A stretch of DNA of 64,000 nt from Gammaproteobacteria bacterium 28-57-27 (GCA_002281735.1 NCGK01000008.1:1-64000); one strand, 5' to 3'. Shown: positions 40,871 to 48,176, counted from the first letter of the stretch. Notes: generated from the letters alone by a model not told the origin. Program-made: numbers and translations.

Positions 40871-41515
40871 GACTCGCTTCGGCGAGTGGCAAGGTTTTCA
40901 TTCCCCCTTTGCAGCCGCCGTGGACTGACCTGTGGAAGCCGGGTAAAAGCGTCATGGATGGCGCATTTAGCCTCGTCGCGACATGGATGTCGCGTCGGGG
41001 CGACCCGGCTGGAGCAGGTCAGTTCACGGCTTGCCCGCAGGGCGACGGAATCCATCCATGGATTCCGCCCTCACGGGGGACGCTATGCGTCCTAACGCCG
41101 TTCCTGACGGCGTTTTTGCTTCACTGGGGTGCATTTCTTTGGTGACTTTCTTTGTGCAAGCAAAGAAAGTTACTCGCCCGTATCAATCATACTCTGTGCG
41201 AAGTCGCACCGTAGAAACGGGCGAAACAATGCCACCGTCTTGGAACGGCTGGTGGGCTTTTTCGCCCGTCTTGAGGGTCGAGCCCTGTCGCAAATGATAT
41301 TGCACACGGGCAAGTCACTTTTCTTGTTTGTGCAAGAAAAGTAACCAAAAGAACACACCCCGTGGGGTCGCCCTGCGGGCAAGCCGTGAACGAAGCGCCT
41401 CCGGCAAGGCCGTCCCAACGCAACGTCCTGTTGCGATGGGACTAAACAGGCCATCCATGGCCTGTTTACCATGCCTCCAGCACTTCGTTCACCTCGCCAC
41501 TCGCTGAGGCGAGTC
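40871..41515. repeat. large non-coding element with terminal inverted repeats, copy 1
   Basis: This 719-base stretch between the L,D-transpeptidase gene and metZ holds no credible gene. Terminal inverted repeats of 24 bases (40871-40894 and 41492-41515, three mismatches) enclose a core that is about 80-90% the same by eye as 55846-56250, with an extra segment of about 80 bases near 41040-41122. Internal palindromes include CTTTCTTTGTGCAAGCAAAG and the CTTTTCTTG..CAAGAAAAG pair. The short plus-strand frames inside (with QAKKVTRP) are repeat sequence, not genes. Confidence 0.8.
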
Positions 41516-41584
41516 CACTTGTAAACACTCACTAAAACCACTCCTCCTGCTAGACTGCCAAAAAAACACATTTGAGGCAGCAGC

Positions 41585-42766
41585 ATGCACCCTGACAACA
41601 CCGACGAACTTGGCTTCGATACCCTTGCCATTCGCACTGGCCACCATCGCACGGCGGAAAACGAGCACAGCGAGCCGATCTTCCCCACCTCCAGTTTCGT
41701 GTTCGCCAATGCGGCGGAAGCGGCGGCGCGCTTCTCGGGCGCAACGCCCGGCAATATCTACGCCCGCTTCACCAACCCCACCACCCGCACCTTTGAAGAG
41801 CGCCTGGCCGCGCTGGAAGGCGCAGAGGCCTGCGTGGCCACCTCATCCGGCATGGCGGCGATTCTCAGCCTTGGCCTGGCGCTGCTCAAGGCGGGCGATC
41901 ATGTGGTGTGTTCCAAGCAAGTGTTCGGCACCACCACCGTGTTGTGGAACAAATACTTCGCCAAGTTTGGCGTGGATGTTACCCATGTCGATTTGACGGA
42001 CTTAGCGGCCTGGCGCGCGGCCATCCAGCCGAATACACGCTTTTTGTTTCTGGAAACCCCGTCCAATCCGCTGACCGAAATCGTCGAAATCCCCGCCTTG
42101 GCGGAGATTGCCCATGCGGCGAGTTGCTTGTTGGTGGTGGACAACTGTTTTTGCACCCCCGCACTGCAACGCCCCCTGCTGCTGGGTGCGGATGTGGTGA
42201 TTCACTCCGCCACCAAATTCCTCGACGGACAGGGCAGGGCGATTGGCGGCGCGGTCTGCACCTCCCGCGCGCTGGCCGATGAAGTGGTCGGCGTATTGCG
42301 CACCCTCGGCCCGACCATGGCGCCGTTCAACGCCTGGATCTTCCTCAAGGGACTGGAAACGCTCAATCTGCGCATGAAAGCGCACTCCGCCAATGCACAA
42401 CGCCTGGCCGAATGGCTGGAAGCGCACCCGCGCGTGTCCAATGTCTACTACCCCGGGCTGGAAAGTCACCCGCAGCACGCACTGGCCAAACGCCAGATGA
42501 AAGGCTTTGGCGGCATCGTTGGCTTCGAGGTCGAAGGCGGGCGCACCGCCGCCTGGCAAGTGATCGACAACACCCGGCTGTTCTCCATCACCGCCAATCT
42601 GGGCGACGCCAAAAGCACCATCACCCACCCGGCCAGCACCACCCACGGGCGCTTGAGCGACGAGCAACGCGCAGCGGCGGGCATCAAGGAAGGACTGATT
42701 CGCCTGGCCGTGGGGCTGGAAGATGCGGAGGATTTGATTCGGGATTTGGAGCGGGGGTTGGGGTGA
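41585..42766 (+). CDS. metZ: O-succinylhomoserine sulfhydrylase
   Basis: PLP-dependent Cys/Met-metabolism enzyme that makes homocysteine from O-succinylhomoserine and sulfide. The 393-residue sequence has the gamma-family core: ETPSNPLTEIVEIPALAEIA, VVDNCFCTPALQRPL, and HSATKFLDGQGRAIGG containing the Schiff-base Lys, then NLGDAKSTITHPASTTH. MetZ is preferred over MetB because of the overall match and the direct-sulfhydrylation N-terminus; a cystathionine synthase role cannot be fully excluded. The kinase gene follows within 30 bases. Confidence 0.9.
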   Translation: MHPDNTDELGFDTLAIRTGHHRTAENEHSEPIFPTSSFVFANAAEAAARFSGATPGNIYARFTNPTTRTFEERLAALEGAEACVATSSGMAAILSLGLALLKAGDHVVCSKQVFGTTTVLWNKYFAKFGVDVTHVDLTDLAAWRAAIQPNTRFLFLETPSNPLTEIVEIPALAEIAHAASCLLVVDNCFCTPALQRPLLLGADVVIHSATKFLDGQGRAIGGAVCTSRALADEVVGVLRTLGPTMAPFNAWIFLKGLETLNLRMKAHSANAQRLAEWLEAHPRVSNVYYPGLESHPQHALAKRQMKGFGGIVGFEVEGGRTAAWQVIDNTRLFSITANLGDAKSTITHPASTTHGRLSDEQRAAAGIKEGLIRLAVGLEDAEDLIRDLERGLG

Positions 42767-42792
42767 GATTATGGGATGCGACAGGTAAGGCT

Positions 42793-44136
42793 ATGGAATA
42801 TGAAATAGAGGACACTATTGACGGTCGATTCCAAGTGGCCAGCGTTTGTAGTGAGAGTGGTGGAATGGGTCGCGTTTTGCTCATAAATGACATAACCGGC
42901 ACACTCGACGGTCAACTTGCGTTGAAGTATTGTCGCGAGGAAGACGACGAATATGTCAAGCGGTTTTGCCGAGAGGTGCGCTTATTAAAGCAGTTCGCTG
43001 GCAACACAAAAGTCGTTGAAGTGTTGCATTCCAATACAGAGCACGATCCCCCGTACTTTGTCATGAAATTCTATCCTGAAGGCGATCTGACGAATCGGGT
43101 CGATAAGATTAAGGGAAATCCAGAAGAACAGGAGCGCGTCTTCAATTTAATGATTGACTGTATCGCAGAGCTACATGCTAATGACGTTTTCCACAGAGAC
43201 ATCAAACCACAAAACTTCCTCGTAGATGGTGCTGGACTTGTCGTTTCGGATTTTGGTTTAGGAATGGAGCCTGGCTCCACTTCAAGATTCACGAGCAGTT
43301 CCATGCTCTGGGGAACCGAAGGGTATTTGCCGCCAGAGTTCCATCATGGTGGATTTAAGTATGCTGACCATTCTGGCGATGTTTTCATGTTAGGCAAGAG
43401 CTTCTATGTGCTGGCAACAAAGCAAAATCCTACTTATCTGATGGAAAACGAAGTGAATCCGGCTTTGTTCCACGTGATCGAGAGGGCATGCGAGCTTGAT
43501 AAGAATGATCGATACAGATCGTTGGCGGAACTGCGGCGAGCGTTGACGATGGCTTACGACGTCATGTTAGGTCGAGGCGGTCATCTGGGCGAGGTAAGCC
43601 AGTTATTAGCAACAATTACCGACAGGCTAGAAAACGAAGACCAATATCAACCATCACAAGTTATCGAATTGATCGAGAAGTTGGCGCTTGTTGATAAAGA
43701 AGAACAGATACGTATCTGTTTGGAACTTAAAAATCCGTTTATTTCGATACTTACTCACGACCAGTTTCGCCAGCCCCTTGATGATTTCCTGAGAATCTAT
43801 CAGCGGATGGTGGAGAGTGAGCAGTATGGGTGGTCGTTTGCTGAAACGATAGCGTTCAATATGCGATCGATTTTCCGGAGCGAAGAAGTAACGGCAAAAT
43901 TCAGGGCGCGAGCGTTGGAGTTGGCGGTAGACGCGGCATACCGCAAGAATAGGTTCGCCGCAATGGAAACTTGTGCGTCAATGATAACGTCAGTTGATAA
44001 TGACGAGTTTGGTGTCCATGTTGCTGGTGTTATTCAAAAGAGTCCGCATTCGTTTGTTACTGACATTGAACCCTCGCGGTGTAAAAGCGAAAGTGTTCGC
44101 TCAGCACTGAGAGCATCACGAGCAGAAAGAGCATAG
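42793..44136 (+). CDS. soluble Ser/Thr protein kinase with unknown C-terminal helical domain
   Basis: A 447-residue Hanks-type kinase. Residues 1-260 hold a Gly-rich loop (ESGGMGRVLLIND), the VAIK-type Lys in LALKYC, HRDIKPQNFLVDGAG, SDFGLGM, a GTEGYLPPEF activation-segment end and the DVFMLGKSFYVL helix. Residues about 270-447 look helical and unrelated to PASTA or other sensory domains. There is no transmembrane segment. The open frame extends upstream within metZ to 42412, but the ATG at 42793 precedes the kinase fold; a GTG at 42763 overlapping the metZ stop is possible. It is visibly AT-richer than its neighbours. Confidence 0.85.
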   Translation: MEYEIEDTIDGRFQVASVCSESGGMGRVLLINDITGTLDGQLALKYCREEDDEYVKRFCREVRLLKQFAGNTKVVEVLHSNTEHDPPYFVMKFYPEGDLTNRVDKIKGNPEEQERVFNLMIDCIAELHANDVFHRDIKPQNFLVDGAGLVVSDFGLGMEPGSTSRFTSSSMLWGTEGYLPPEFHHGGFKYADHSGDVFMLGKSFYVLATKQNPTYLMENEVNPALFHVIERACELDKNDRYRSLAELRRALTMAYDVMLGRGGHLGEVSQLLATITDRLENEDQYQPSQVIELIEKLALVDKEEQIRICLELKNPFISILTHDQFRQPLDDFLRIYQRMVESEQYGWSFAETIAFNMRSIFRSEEVTAKFRARALELAVDAAYRKNRFAAMETCASMITSVDNDEFGVHVAGVIQKSPHSFVTDIEPSRCKSESVRSALRASRAERA

Positions 44137-44213
44137 CAATAGTGTGAACTCGGACGCCCAACGGAGCATCGCTCAGTTGGGCGCCGGTTACGCTGTCCGT
44201 TGTACGTTATCCT

Positions 44214-44290
44214 GCGTAGGGCGGTTTAGCGCAGCGTAAACCGCCGCATTACGCTTCGCCAACGCACCCTATTTGTCGGGTAGGATTTAA
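44214..44290. repeat. GTAGGGCGG palindromic repeat before the truncated toxin
   Basis: GTAGGGCGGTTTAGCGCAGC and GCGTAAACCGCC form a hairpin; the tail GCATTACGCTTCGCCAACGC, then ACCCTA, is shared with 44850-44956. It ends at the exact point where homology of the following RelE-type toxin begins, suggesting that the insertion removed the toxin's first codons. Confidence 0.65.
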
Positions 44291-44293
44291 TTC

Positions 44294-44554
44294 ATGATCC
44301 ATGGGCAACGTGGCCGTGATTGCATGGTGGTATCCATTCGGATACGATCTGCCGAGCATGGAAATTTTGGTGACTGCGAGCCCGTAGGTGAAGCAGTCTC
44401 CGAAATGCGTATCCATGTCGGCTCCAGCTACAGAGTCTATTTCACGCGTCGCGGTGAGGTGATCTACCTGCTTTTGCTGGGCGGCGACAAGTCTTCGCAG
44501 AAGCGCGACATCAAGCGTGCCATTGAGATGGCACAAGCTTTGAATAAGGAGTGA
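44294..44554 (+). CDS. higB: HigB/RelE-ParE-type toxin, N-terminally truncated
   Basis: Residues 18-86 match the addiction-module killer family closely (IRIRSAEHGNFGDCEPVGE, MRIHVGSSYRVYFTRRGEV, LLLGGDKSSQKRDIKRAIEM). The family usually has about 100 residues and starts with a conserved strand and a KWLDxLRD helix; here the first 15 or so are missing and the frame starts in MIHGQRGRD, just after a palindromic repeat. The C-terminal catalytic residues remain. Activity is doubtful. The antitoxin begins 4 bases after the stop. Confidence 0.75.
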   Translation: MIHGQRGRDCMVVSIRIRSAEHGNFGDCEPVGEAVSEMRIHVGSSYRVYFTRRGEVIYLLLLGGDKSSQKRDIKRAIEMAQALNKE

Positions 44555-44557
44555 AGC

Positions 44558-44845
44558 ATGACTCAATTTGCCCCCTTCGACGTGGCCGATTACCTCGATG
44601 ATGAGGAAACAATTGCGCAATACATCACCGCTGCATTGGAAGACCCCAATCCCGATGTGTTTCTAAGCGCCGTGCGTGATGTGGCGCGCGCGCGTGGCAT
44701 GACGCAACTTGCAAGAGATGCCGGCCTTGGCCGCGAAAGCCTCTACAAGGCGCTTACGCCGGGTGCCAAGCCGCGCTATGACACGGTGCTGAAGCTTTTA
44801 CACGCGCTTGGCGTGAAGCTTTCGGCCTCTCCTGTGCATTCCTGA
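44558..44845 (+). CDS. higA: HigA-type addiction-module antitoxin
   Basis: A 95-residue HTH antitoxin. The opening FDVADYLDDEETIAQYITAALEDPNPDVFLSAV and the HTH region (GMTQLARDAGLGRESLYKAL, PRYDTVLKLLHALGVKLSA) are the family pattern. Toxin-first order is typical of higBA-like modules. It is complete, unlike its partner. It would repress its own promoter, but the upstream operator region has been replaced by a repeat. Confidence 0.88.
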   Translation: MTQFAPFDVADYLDDEETIAQYITAALEDPNPDVFLSAVRDVARARGMTQLARDAGLGRESLYKALTPGAKPRYDTVLKLLHALGVKLSASPVHS

Positions 44846-44849
44846 GCCC

Positions 44850-44956
44850 GTGTAGGGCGGTTTAGCGCGCTATCGCCAGCTTTGCGTTCAGCGTAAACCG
44901 CCGCATGGGGGCGCTTCTCATCCGGCGCGTTACGCTTCACTAACACGCCCTACTTA
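44850..44956. repeat. GTAGGGCGG palindromic repeat, second copy
   Basis: GTGTAGGGCGGTTTAGCGCG at the left, CAGCGTAAACCGCCGCATG inside, and CGCGTTACGCTTC...CGCCCTACTT at the right. The ends are inverted (GTAGGGCG/CGCCCTAC). It separates higA from the ychJ-like gene. Confidence 0.65.
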
Positions 44957-44970
44957 ATGGTCAAACATCC

Positions 44971-45366
44971 ATGCGTGAACAATCCTGTCCTTGCGGTTCC
45001 GGTCAGTCGTATGCGACTTGCTGTGCTCGCTTTATCGACCAAGGGCTGTTTCCCGAAACCGCCGAGCAGTTAATGCGCTCGCGCTATACCGCTTTCACCC
45101 AGTCCAACGAGCCTTATCTTCTGGCGACTTGGCACGCAAGCACGCGGCCTGAGTCGCTGGATTTCGATTCCAAAGCAGCCGTCAAGTGGCTGGGGTTGCG
45201 TATCGGCAAGGTCGAGTCTGGCGGTGTTGCTGATGATCGCGGTGTGGTGTGCTTCGTGGCGCGTTGGCGTGCGGGCAGTGGTCAGGCGCAGCGCTTGCAG
45301 GAGTGCAGCCGCTTTGTGCGCGAGCAGGGGCGTTGGTTTTATGTCGATGGCGACGTGCGTGCCTGA
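44971..45366 (+). CDS. YchJ-family SEC-C metal-binding protein
   Basis: A 131-residue UPF0225/YchJ protein. The N-terminal SEC-C motif CPCGSGQSYATCC binds Zn, and the middle has ETAEQLMRSRYTAFTQSNEPYLLATWH followed by KWLGLRI. In E. coli YchJ has a second C-terminal SEC-C; only one is present here. The function is unknown. It stands alone between repeats. Confidence 0.88.
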   Translation: MREQSCPCGSGQSYATCCARFIDQGLFPETAEQLMRSRYTAFTQSNEPYLLATWHASTRPESLDFDSKAAVKWLGLRIGKVESGGVADDRGVVCFVARWRAGSGQAQRLQECSRFVREQGRWFYVDGDVRA

Positions 45367-45372
45367 TTTGAT

Positions 45373-46050
45373 TTGGGGGCTATAACCTGCGGAACAGGTT
45401 CTTATAGCTCCGGCACGACACGTCTTGAATGTAGGTCGGGCTTTAGCCCGACATGTCGGCATGAATGCCGACCTACAATCACGGATAAAGCTGGCCGGAT
45501 TGATGCAAATATTGCAGAGATTCTTGCTGATCCGCCGCTGGTCTGGCGTGTTGTTGAATCAGACGATGAATCCTCCTATCTGCGTGAGCTAAGCAAAACG
45601 ACGACACGAAGCTTTCTTGCCAAAATCTTCGGCAAGGCCAAGCCCGTGCCTACGGTGCGTCACCTGAGCTTTAGCGAGCACGAACTTCGGTTTGTTGATC
45701 TCGATAAATCCTGGGACGGTCTTAATGCTTGCCTGAAAATCTGTGCCCCGCACGCTCCGAACTTTTTCGACGGGGAGGACGTCGGCAAGGTGGAGGTTGG
45801 CTATGGCCGCGCGCTGTATCAGCGCAGTGAGGCTATGGCGGGTATCGCTGCTGCGTATGCGGGGCTGACTACGGACATGTTGCTTTCGGTGTACCGCACA
45901 GTGGATCTGCGGCCGCTCTATCCGAGAGGCTTGTGGCGGCATAACGACCCGGAAATCGAGTCCTACCTCAGTGAAAACTTTTTGGCCTTGCAGGCTTTCG
46001 TTCAACACACGCGCGATCATTCGCTTGGGGCGGTTATTCAGTTCACCTAG
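45373..46050 (+). pseudogene. DUF1877 gene with 5' end replaced by a REP-like repeat
   Basis: From about 45496 the frame encodes DUF1877 (YfbM-like) sequence: ANIAEILADPPLVWRVVE, LDKSWDGLNACLKI, GEDVGKVEVGYGRALYQ, and YPRGLWRHNDPEIESYLSENF. The usual opening (MGMIG-type) is absent. The same frame continues upstream through the double-hairpin repeat to a TTG at 45373, so the first 40 or so residues would be repeat-encoded. No ATG occurs before residue 150. Either a fusion protein is made or the gene is dead. Confidence 0.7.
45402..45500. repeat. double-hairpin REP-like repeat, copy 2 (inverted)
   Basis: Exact reverse complement of window positions 1-99. Hairpins GTCGGGCTTTAGCCCGAC and GTCGGCATGAATGCCGAC stand in tandem. 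It ends where DUF1877 coding homology begins, and its other side has a further hairpin (CTATAACCTG..CAGGTTCTTATAG at 45380-45408). Confidence 0.9.
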
Positions 46051-46208
46051 GTAGACGCTGATTTATTCCATCCATGGAATAAATCAGCAAGCCTCGTTGC
46101 GGTACACGCCCGCAACGGTCTTCACGAATCAATGGCTTACGCCATTGTTCGTATTGGGGCATCCATGCCCCAAGCGGGAAACGCTGAATAAATCAGCGTT
46201 TCCCTAAC
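46047..46208. repeat. MITE-like repeat (GGGAAACGCTGATTTATTC family), fuller copy
   Basis: One end is a hairpin GCTGATTTATTCC-ATCCAT-GGAATAAATCAGC (46057-46088), the other is GGGAAACGCTGA-ATAAA-TCAGCGTTTCCC (46171-46205), with TTGGGGCATCCATGCCCCAA and GTTGCGG..CCGCAAC hairpins between. The right half matches 10135-10220 in reverse complement. It follows the DUF1877 stop. It has no coding capacity. Confidence 0.8.
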
Positions 46209-46211
46209 GTA

Positions 46212-46281
46212 CGGCTCAGCTTTATCCGTAATTGTAGGTCGGCATTTATGCCGACATGTCGGGCTCATGCGTGCCGGAGCT
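46212..46281. repeat. double-hairpin REP-like repeat, partial copy 3
   Basis: GCTTTATCCGTAATTGTAGG and TCGGCATTTATGCCGACATG then TCGGGCTC and GTGCCGGAGCTATAG match copy 1, with one hairpin arm deleted. Its right end encodes the last residues of the RES-domain toxin on the minus strand. Another fragment of the left flank (GGCTTTATCCGTAATTGTCC) lies at 47454-47473. Confidence 0.8.
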
Positions 46282-46728
46282 ATAGCACTTGGAGGATAAA
46301 AGTCTGGCATCCAGCGGATGCTCGATGATTTGTTTGATTGAGCAACGGCTAATCTCGAAGTGAAGTGGATTCAGCAGATAGTTGGATCCAGGCACCAGAA
46401 CACTCGGAACGCGCAGCAGTAGCGACTCAGCGGAAGCAAGCCATTGATCGCCGATGCTCTGCGTCAGGTTCTGATCGTCGAGGCCATGACCCTGAAGGTC
46501 GGCGTCCATGATCGACTCAGATTCGACATTCACCTCAAGCATCTTGTACGTACTCGGCATGAGTTCGATGCTCGAAAACTCGAAATGAACCATAGACTCC
46601 AACAGCGCAAGGGCAGGGTGTTCGGCGAGGTAGACAACAGGCCGCTTGGCGTTGTGCCAGCGACCCGAGCGCTTCATGCCCCCCAGGCCGGAGAGGTCAG
46701 CGTGGTTGCTGAGCCTCCACAAAATCAA
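46246..46728 (-). CDS. RES-domain toxin
   Basis: A 160-residue RES-family toxin; characterised members degrade NAD+. Core pieces: GRWHNAKRPVVYLAEHPALALLESMVHF near the N-terminus, and LLLRVPSVLVPGSNYLLNPLHF in the second half, holding the conserved RES residues (R, E and S-type positions). The last dozen residues (CYSSGTHEPDMSA) are encoded by the adjacent repeat, so the natural C-terminus has been altered. The ATG overlaps the stop of the antitoxin gene (ATGA). Antitoxin-first order is typical of Xre-RES pairs. Confidence 0.87.
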   Translation of the reverse strand: MILWRLSNHADLSGLGGMKRSGRWHNAKRPVVYLAEHPALALLESMVHFEFSSIELMPSTYKMLEVNVESESIMDADLQGHGLDDQNLTQSIGDQWLASAESLLLRVPSVLVPGSNYLLNPLHFEISRCSIKQIIEHPLDARLLSSKCYSSGTHEPDMSA

Positions 46729-47252
46729 GCGAAGAATCCTTCGTCAATCTGCCCGAGAATTTCTTCAACCAGTCGTGCTCCGATGTCTGTATCGAGAACA
46801 TCGAGCGGTGATTGATTTTCAAGCTGCTTCATCGGCGAATGCAGCCAGCGCATGCCCTTGTCGTGCTCGCCGAAAACCCGGTCGGCTTCGGCGACGACGC
46901 GCGCATAACGCAGCGCGCGTTCACTTTCTTCGGGTGTCAGGCGCTCACCGGCTTTCTGGCGACGCTGGAATGTGCGTTCAGGGATGATCCGCTGCCGATA
47001 CTTGGGTTCGAGTCCAGCTTCGGCAAGGCGCCCAATTACCCCGGATTCGATCCCCAGTCTGACCTGTTTGATTGTGTTGAGTCCAAGCTCCTGAACCAAA
47101 TCGTCACCGCCGAGCAGATCGCTGAACGTAAATCTCTTTCCCACGATGGGTTTTAATTTCACCGTTTTTGGAGTGACTGAAGCCCTGTCGTGACTACTGG
47201 ACTCCAGTGACTCGGTGATTTGGTTTTTGTGCAAGCGCATCATTGTCGCCAT
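46725..47252 (-). CDS. Xre/MbcA/ParS-type antitoxin
   Basis: A 175-residue antitoxin of the DUF2384 class. The C-terminal part is the toxin-binding domain (RYARVVAEADRVFGEHDKGMRWLHSPMKQLENQSPLDVLDTDIGARLVEEIL). The middle resembles the Xre-like DNA-binding region. The frame runs upstream to 47435 but passes through a repeat; the ATG at 47252 follows GGAGG and is the better start. A large perfect inverted repeat lies 12-45 bases upstream of it, probably the operator. Confidence 0.87.
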   Translation of the reverse strand: MATMMRLHKNQITESLESSSHDRASVTPKTVKLKPIVGKRFTFSDLLGGDDLVQELGLNTIKQVRLGIESGVIGRLAEAGLEPKYRQRIIPERTFQRRQKAGERLTPEESERALRYARVVAEADRVFGEHDKGMRWLHSPMKQLENQSPLDVLDTDIGARLVEEILGQIDEGFFA

Positions 47253-47263
47253 GTTTAGACCTC

Positions 47264-47297
47264 CGCCATTTGCCGTCAATAATAGCGGCAAATGGCG
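47264..47297. promoter_or_regulatory. probable Xre operator: 12-bp-arm perfect inverted repeat
   Basis: CGCCATTTGCCG (47264-47275) and CGGCAAATGGCG (47286-47297) are exact reverse complements, spaced by 10 bases. Centre-to-centre distance is 22, two DNA turns. It sits directly upstream of the antitoxin ATG, overlapping where its promoter should be. Xre-RES systems are known to be autoregulated by the antitoxin. Confidence 0.75.
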
Positions 47298-47359
47298 TGA
47301 ATTACAGCCTGCTAATGCACGCCTGAATGATTGCCAGCGCAGAAATGTCTTCGGCTTCC

Positions 47360-47420
47360 GTTCGCCCTGAGCTTGTCGAAGGGCATGGGGACGGGCTTCG
47401 ACAGGCTCAGCCTGAACGGT
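47360..47420. repeat. CTGAGCTTGTCGAAGG palindromic repeat
   Basis: CGCCCTGAGCTTGTCGAAGG and GGCTTCGACAGGCTCAGCCTG form an imperfect inverted pair. This type of palindrome is common between genes in many proteobacteria. It lies upstream of the Xre/RES operon and downstream of VapC on the minus strand. Confidence 0.65.
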
Positions 47421-47511
47421 GGTGGTGGTATTCAAAATTTATTGATCTGGCCGGCTTTATCCGTAATTGTCCTCCTGGCCGTAGGGTGCTCCATGGATTA
47501 ATCGTGTTGGA

Positions 47512-47913
47512 TTAATAGTCTTCAAGCGCCGAACGCAGTCCCAAATGTTCCACAAACGGGTCAAAATCCCGGTCGCTGTAGAGCAGGGCTAAATCCGATT
47601 CGATGCAGCGGGTGGCGATCAGGGTGTCGATGGTTTTGCGGATGGTGATGCCGCGTTGGCGCAGGGTGCGGAAGTTGCGCGCGGCCTGTACTGCGACGTC
47701 CGCCCCGCCGACGTGCAGCATATCCAGTGTGGCGAGCAGTTTTCGCGCCTGATTGAAGTCGCGCTCGCTGTTGAAGCCTTGCAGCACTTCGGTCAGGATC
47801 AGGTCGCCGATGGCCAACGGTTCGATGCCGAGCAGGCTGTCTAGCCGTTCGGTTTGGGGTGTGGATGTGCCGCGAAAGAAGTCGATCCACACGCTGGAGT
47901 CCACCAGAATCAT
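47512..47913 (-). CDS. vapC: VapC-type PIN-domain toxin (pair 1)
   Basis: A 133-residue PIN ribonuclease. Acidic metal-binding residues are in MILVDSSVWIDFF (Asp), GDLILTEVLQGF (Glu), RKTIDTLIATRCIE (Asp) and LLYSDRDFDPF (Asp). VapC toxins cut tRNAs or rRNA; the target cannot be predicted. Its ATG overlaps the stop of the vapB gene (ATGA). A repeat fragment follows the stop. Confidence 0.9.
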   Translation of the reverse strand: MILVDSSVWIDFFRGTSTPQTERLDSLLGIEPLAIGDLILTEVLQGFNSERDFNQARKLLATLDMLHVGGADVAVQAARNFRTLRQRGITIRKTIDTLIATRCIESDLALLYSDRDFDPFVEHLGLRSALEDY

Positions 47914-48104
47914 TGATCGGTTCTCATGACCTCAAGATCGCCTTCCCATTGCAGTTTGCCTTTCAAACGGCGAATCTCTGCTTGTTGGCGCAGGCGCAGC
48001 AGGGTGCGCAGACCCATTTCCACGGCCTCGCGCTTGGTCTTGGCACCAGTGGCGCGCAGGACATCGTTCATCAGGGTGGCGTCAATTTCGATGTTGGTGC
48101 GCAT
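47910..48104 (-). CDS. vapB: VapB-type antitoxin (pair 1)
   Basis: A 64-residue ribbon-helix-helix antitoxin: MRTNIEIDATLMNDVLRATGAKTKREAVEMGLRTLLRLRQQ, then a basic-acidic tail (KLQWEGDLEVMR) that wraps the toxin. It binds DNA as a dimer in the known systems. A TGTGTAT..ATACACA inverted repeat just upstream is a candidate operator. Confidence 0.88.
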   Translation of the reverse strand: MRTNIEIDATLMNDVLRATGAKTKREAVEMGLRTLLRLRQQAEIRRLKGKLQWEGDLEVMRTDQ

Positions 48105-48106
48105 GA

Positions 48107-48134
48107 TGTGTATCCAAATGATGTTTTATACACA
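48107..48134. promoter_or_regulatory. candidate VapB operator (pair 1)
   Basis: TGTGTAT (48107-48113) and ATACACA (48128-48134) are exact inverted arms separated by 14 bases, starting 3 bases upstream of the vapB start on the minus strand. The placement matches autoregulated vapBC promoters. The sequence is short enough that chance is not negligible. Confidence 0.5.
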
Positions 48135-48176
48135 AAATAGACCCGAAAACCTCAATACGCAAGGCTGATTAACACC

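Noticed and set aside
41129-41344. Small frames with QAKKVTRP or CASKESYSP that recur at 56020-56235
   Set aside because: They repeat because the underlying non-coding element repeats; the reading frame is not preserved across its whole length and has no clear start.
42412-42792. Open frame upstream of the kinase overlapping metZ, giving a 574-residue protein
   Set aside because: The upstream part has no resemblance to a kinase or other domain and lies in a shadow frame of metZ; kinase homology begins at 42793.
45380-47480. CRISPR array
   Set aside because: The palindromic repeats are of several unrelated families at irregular distances; there is no regular repeat-spacer pattern and no cas gene.
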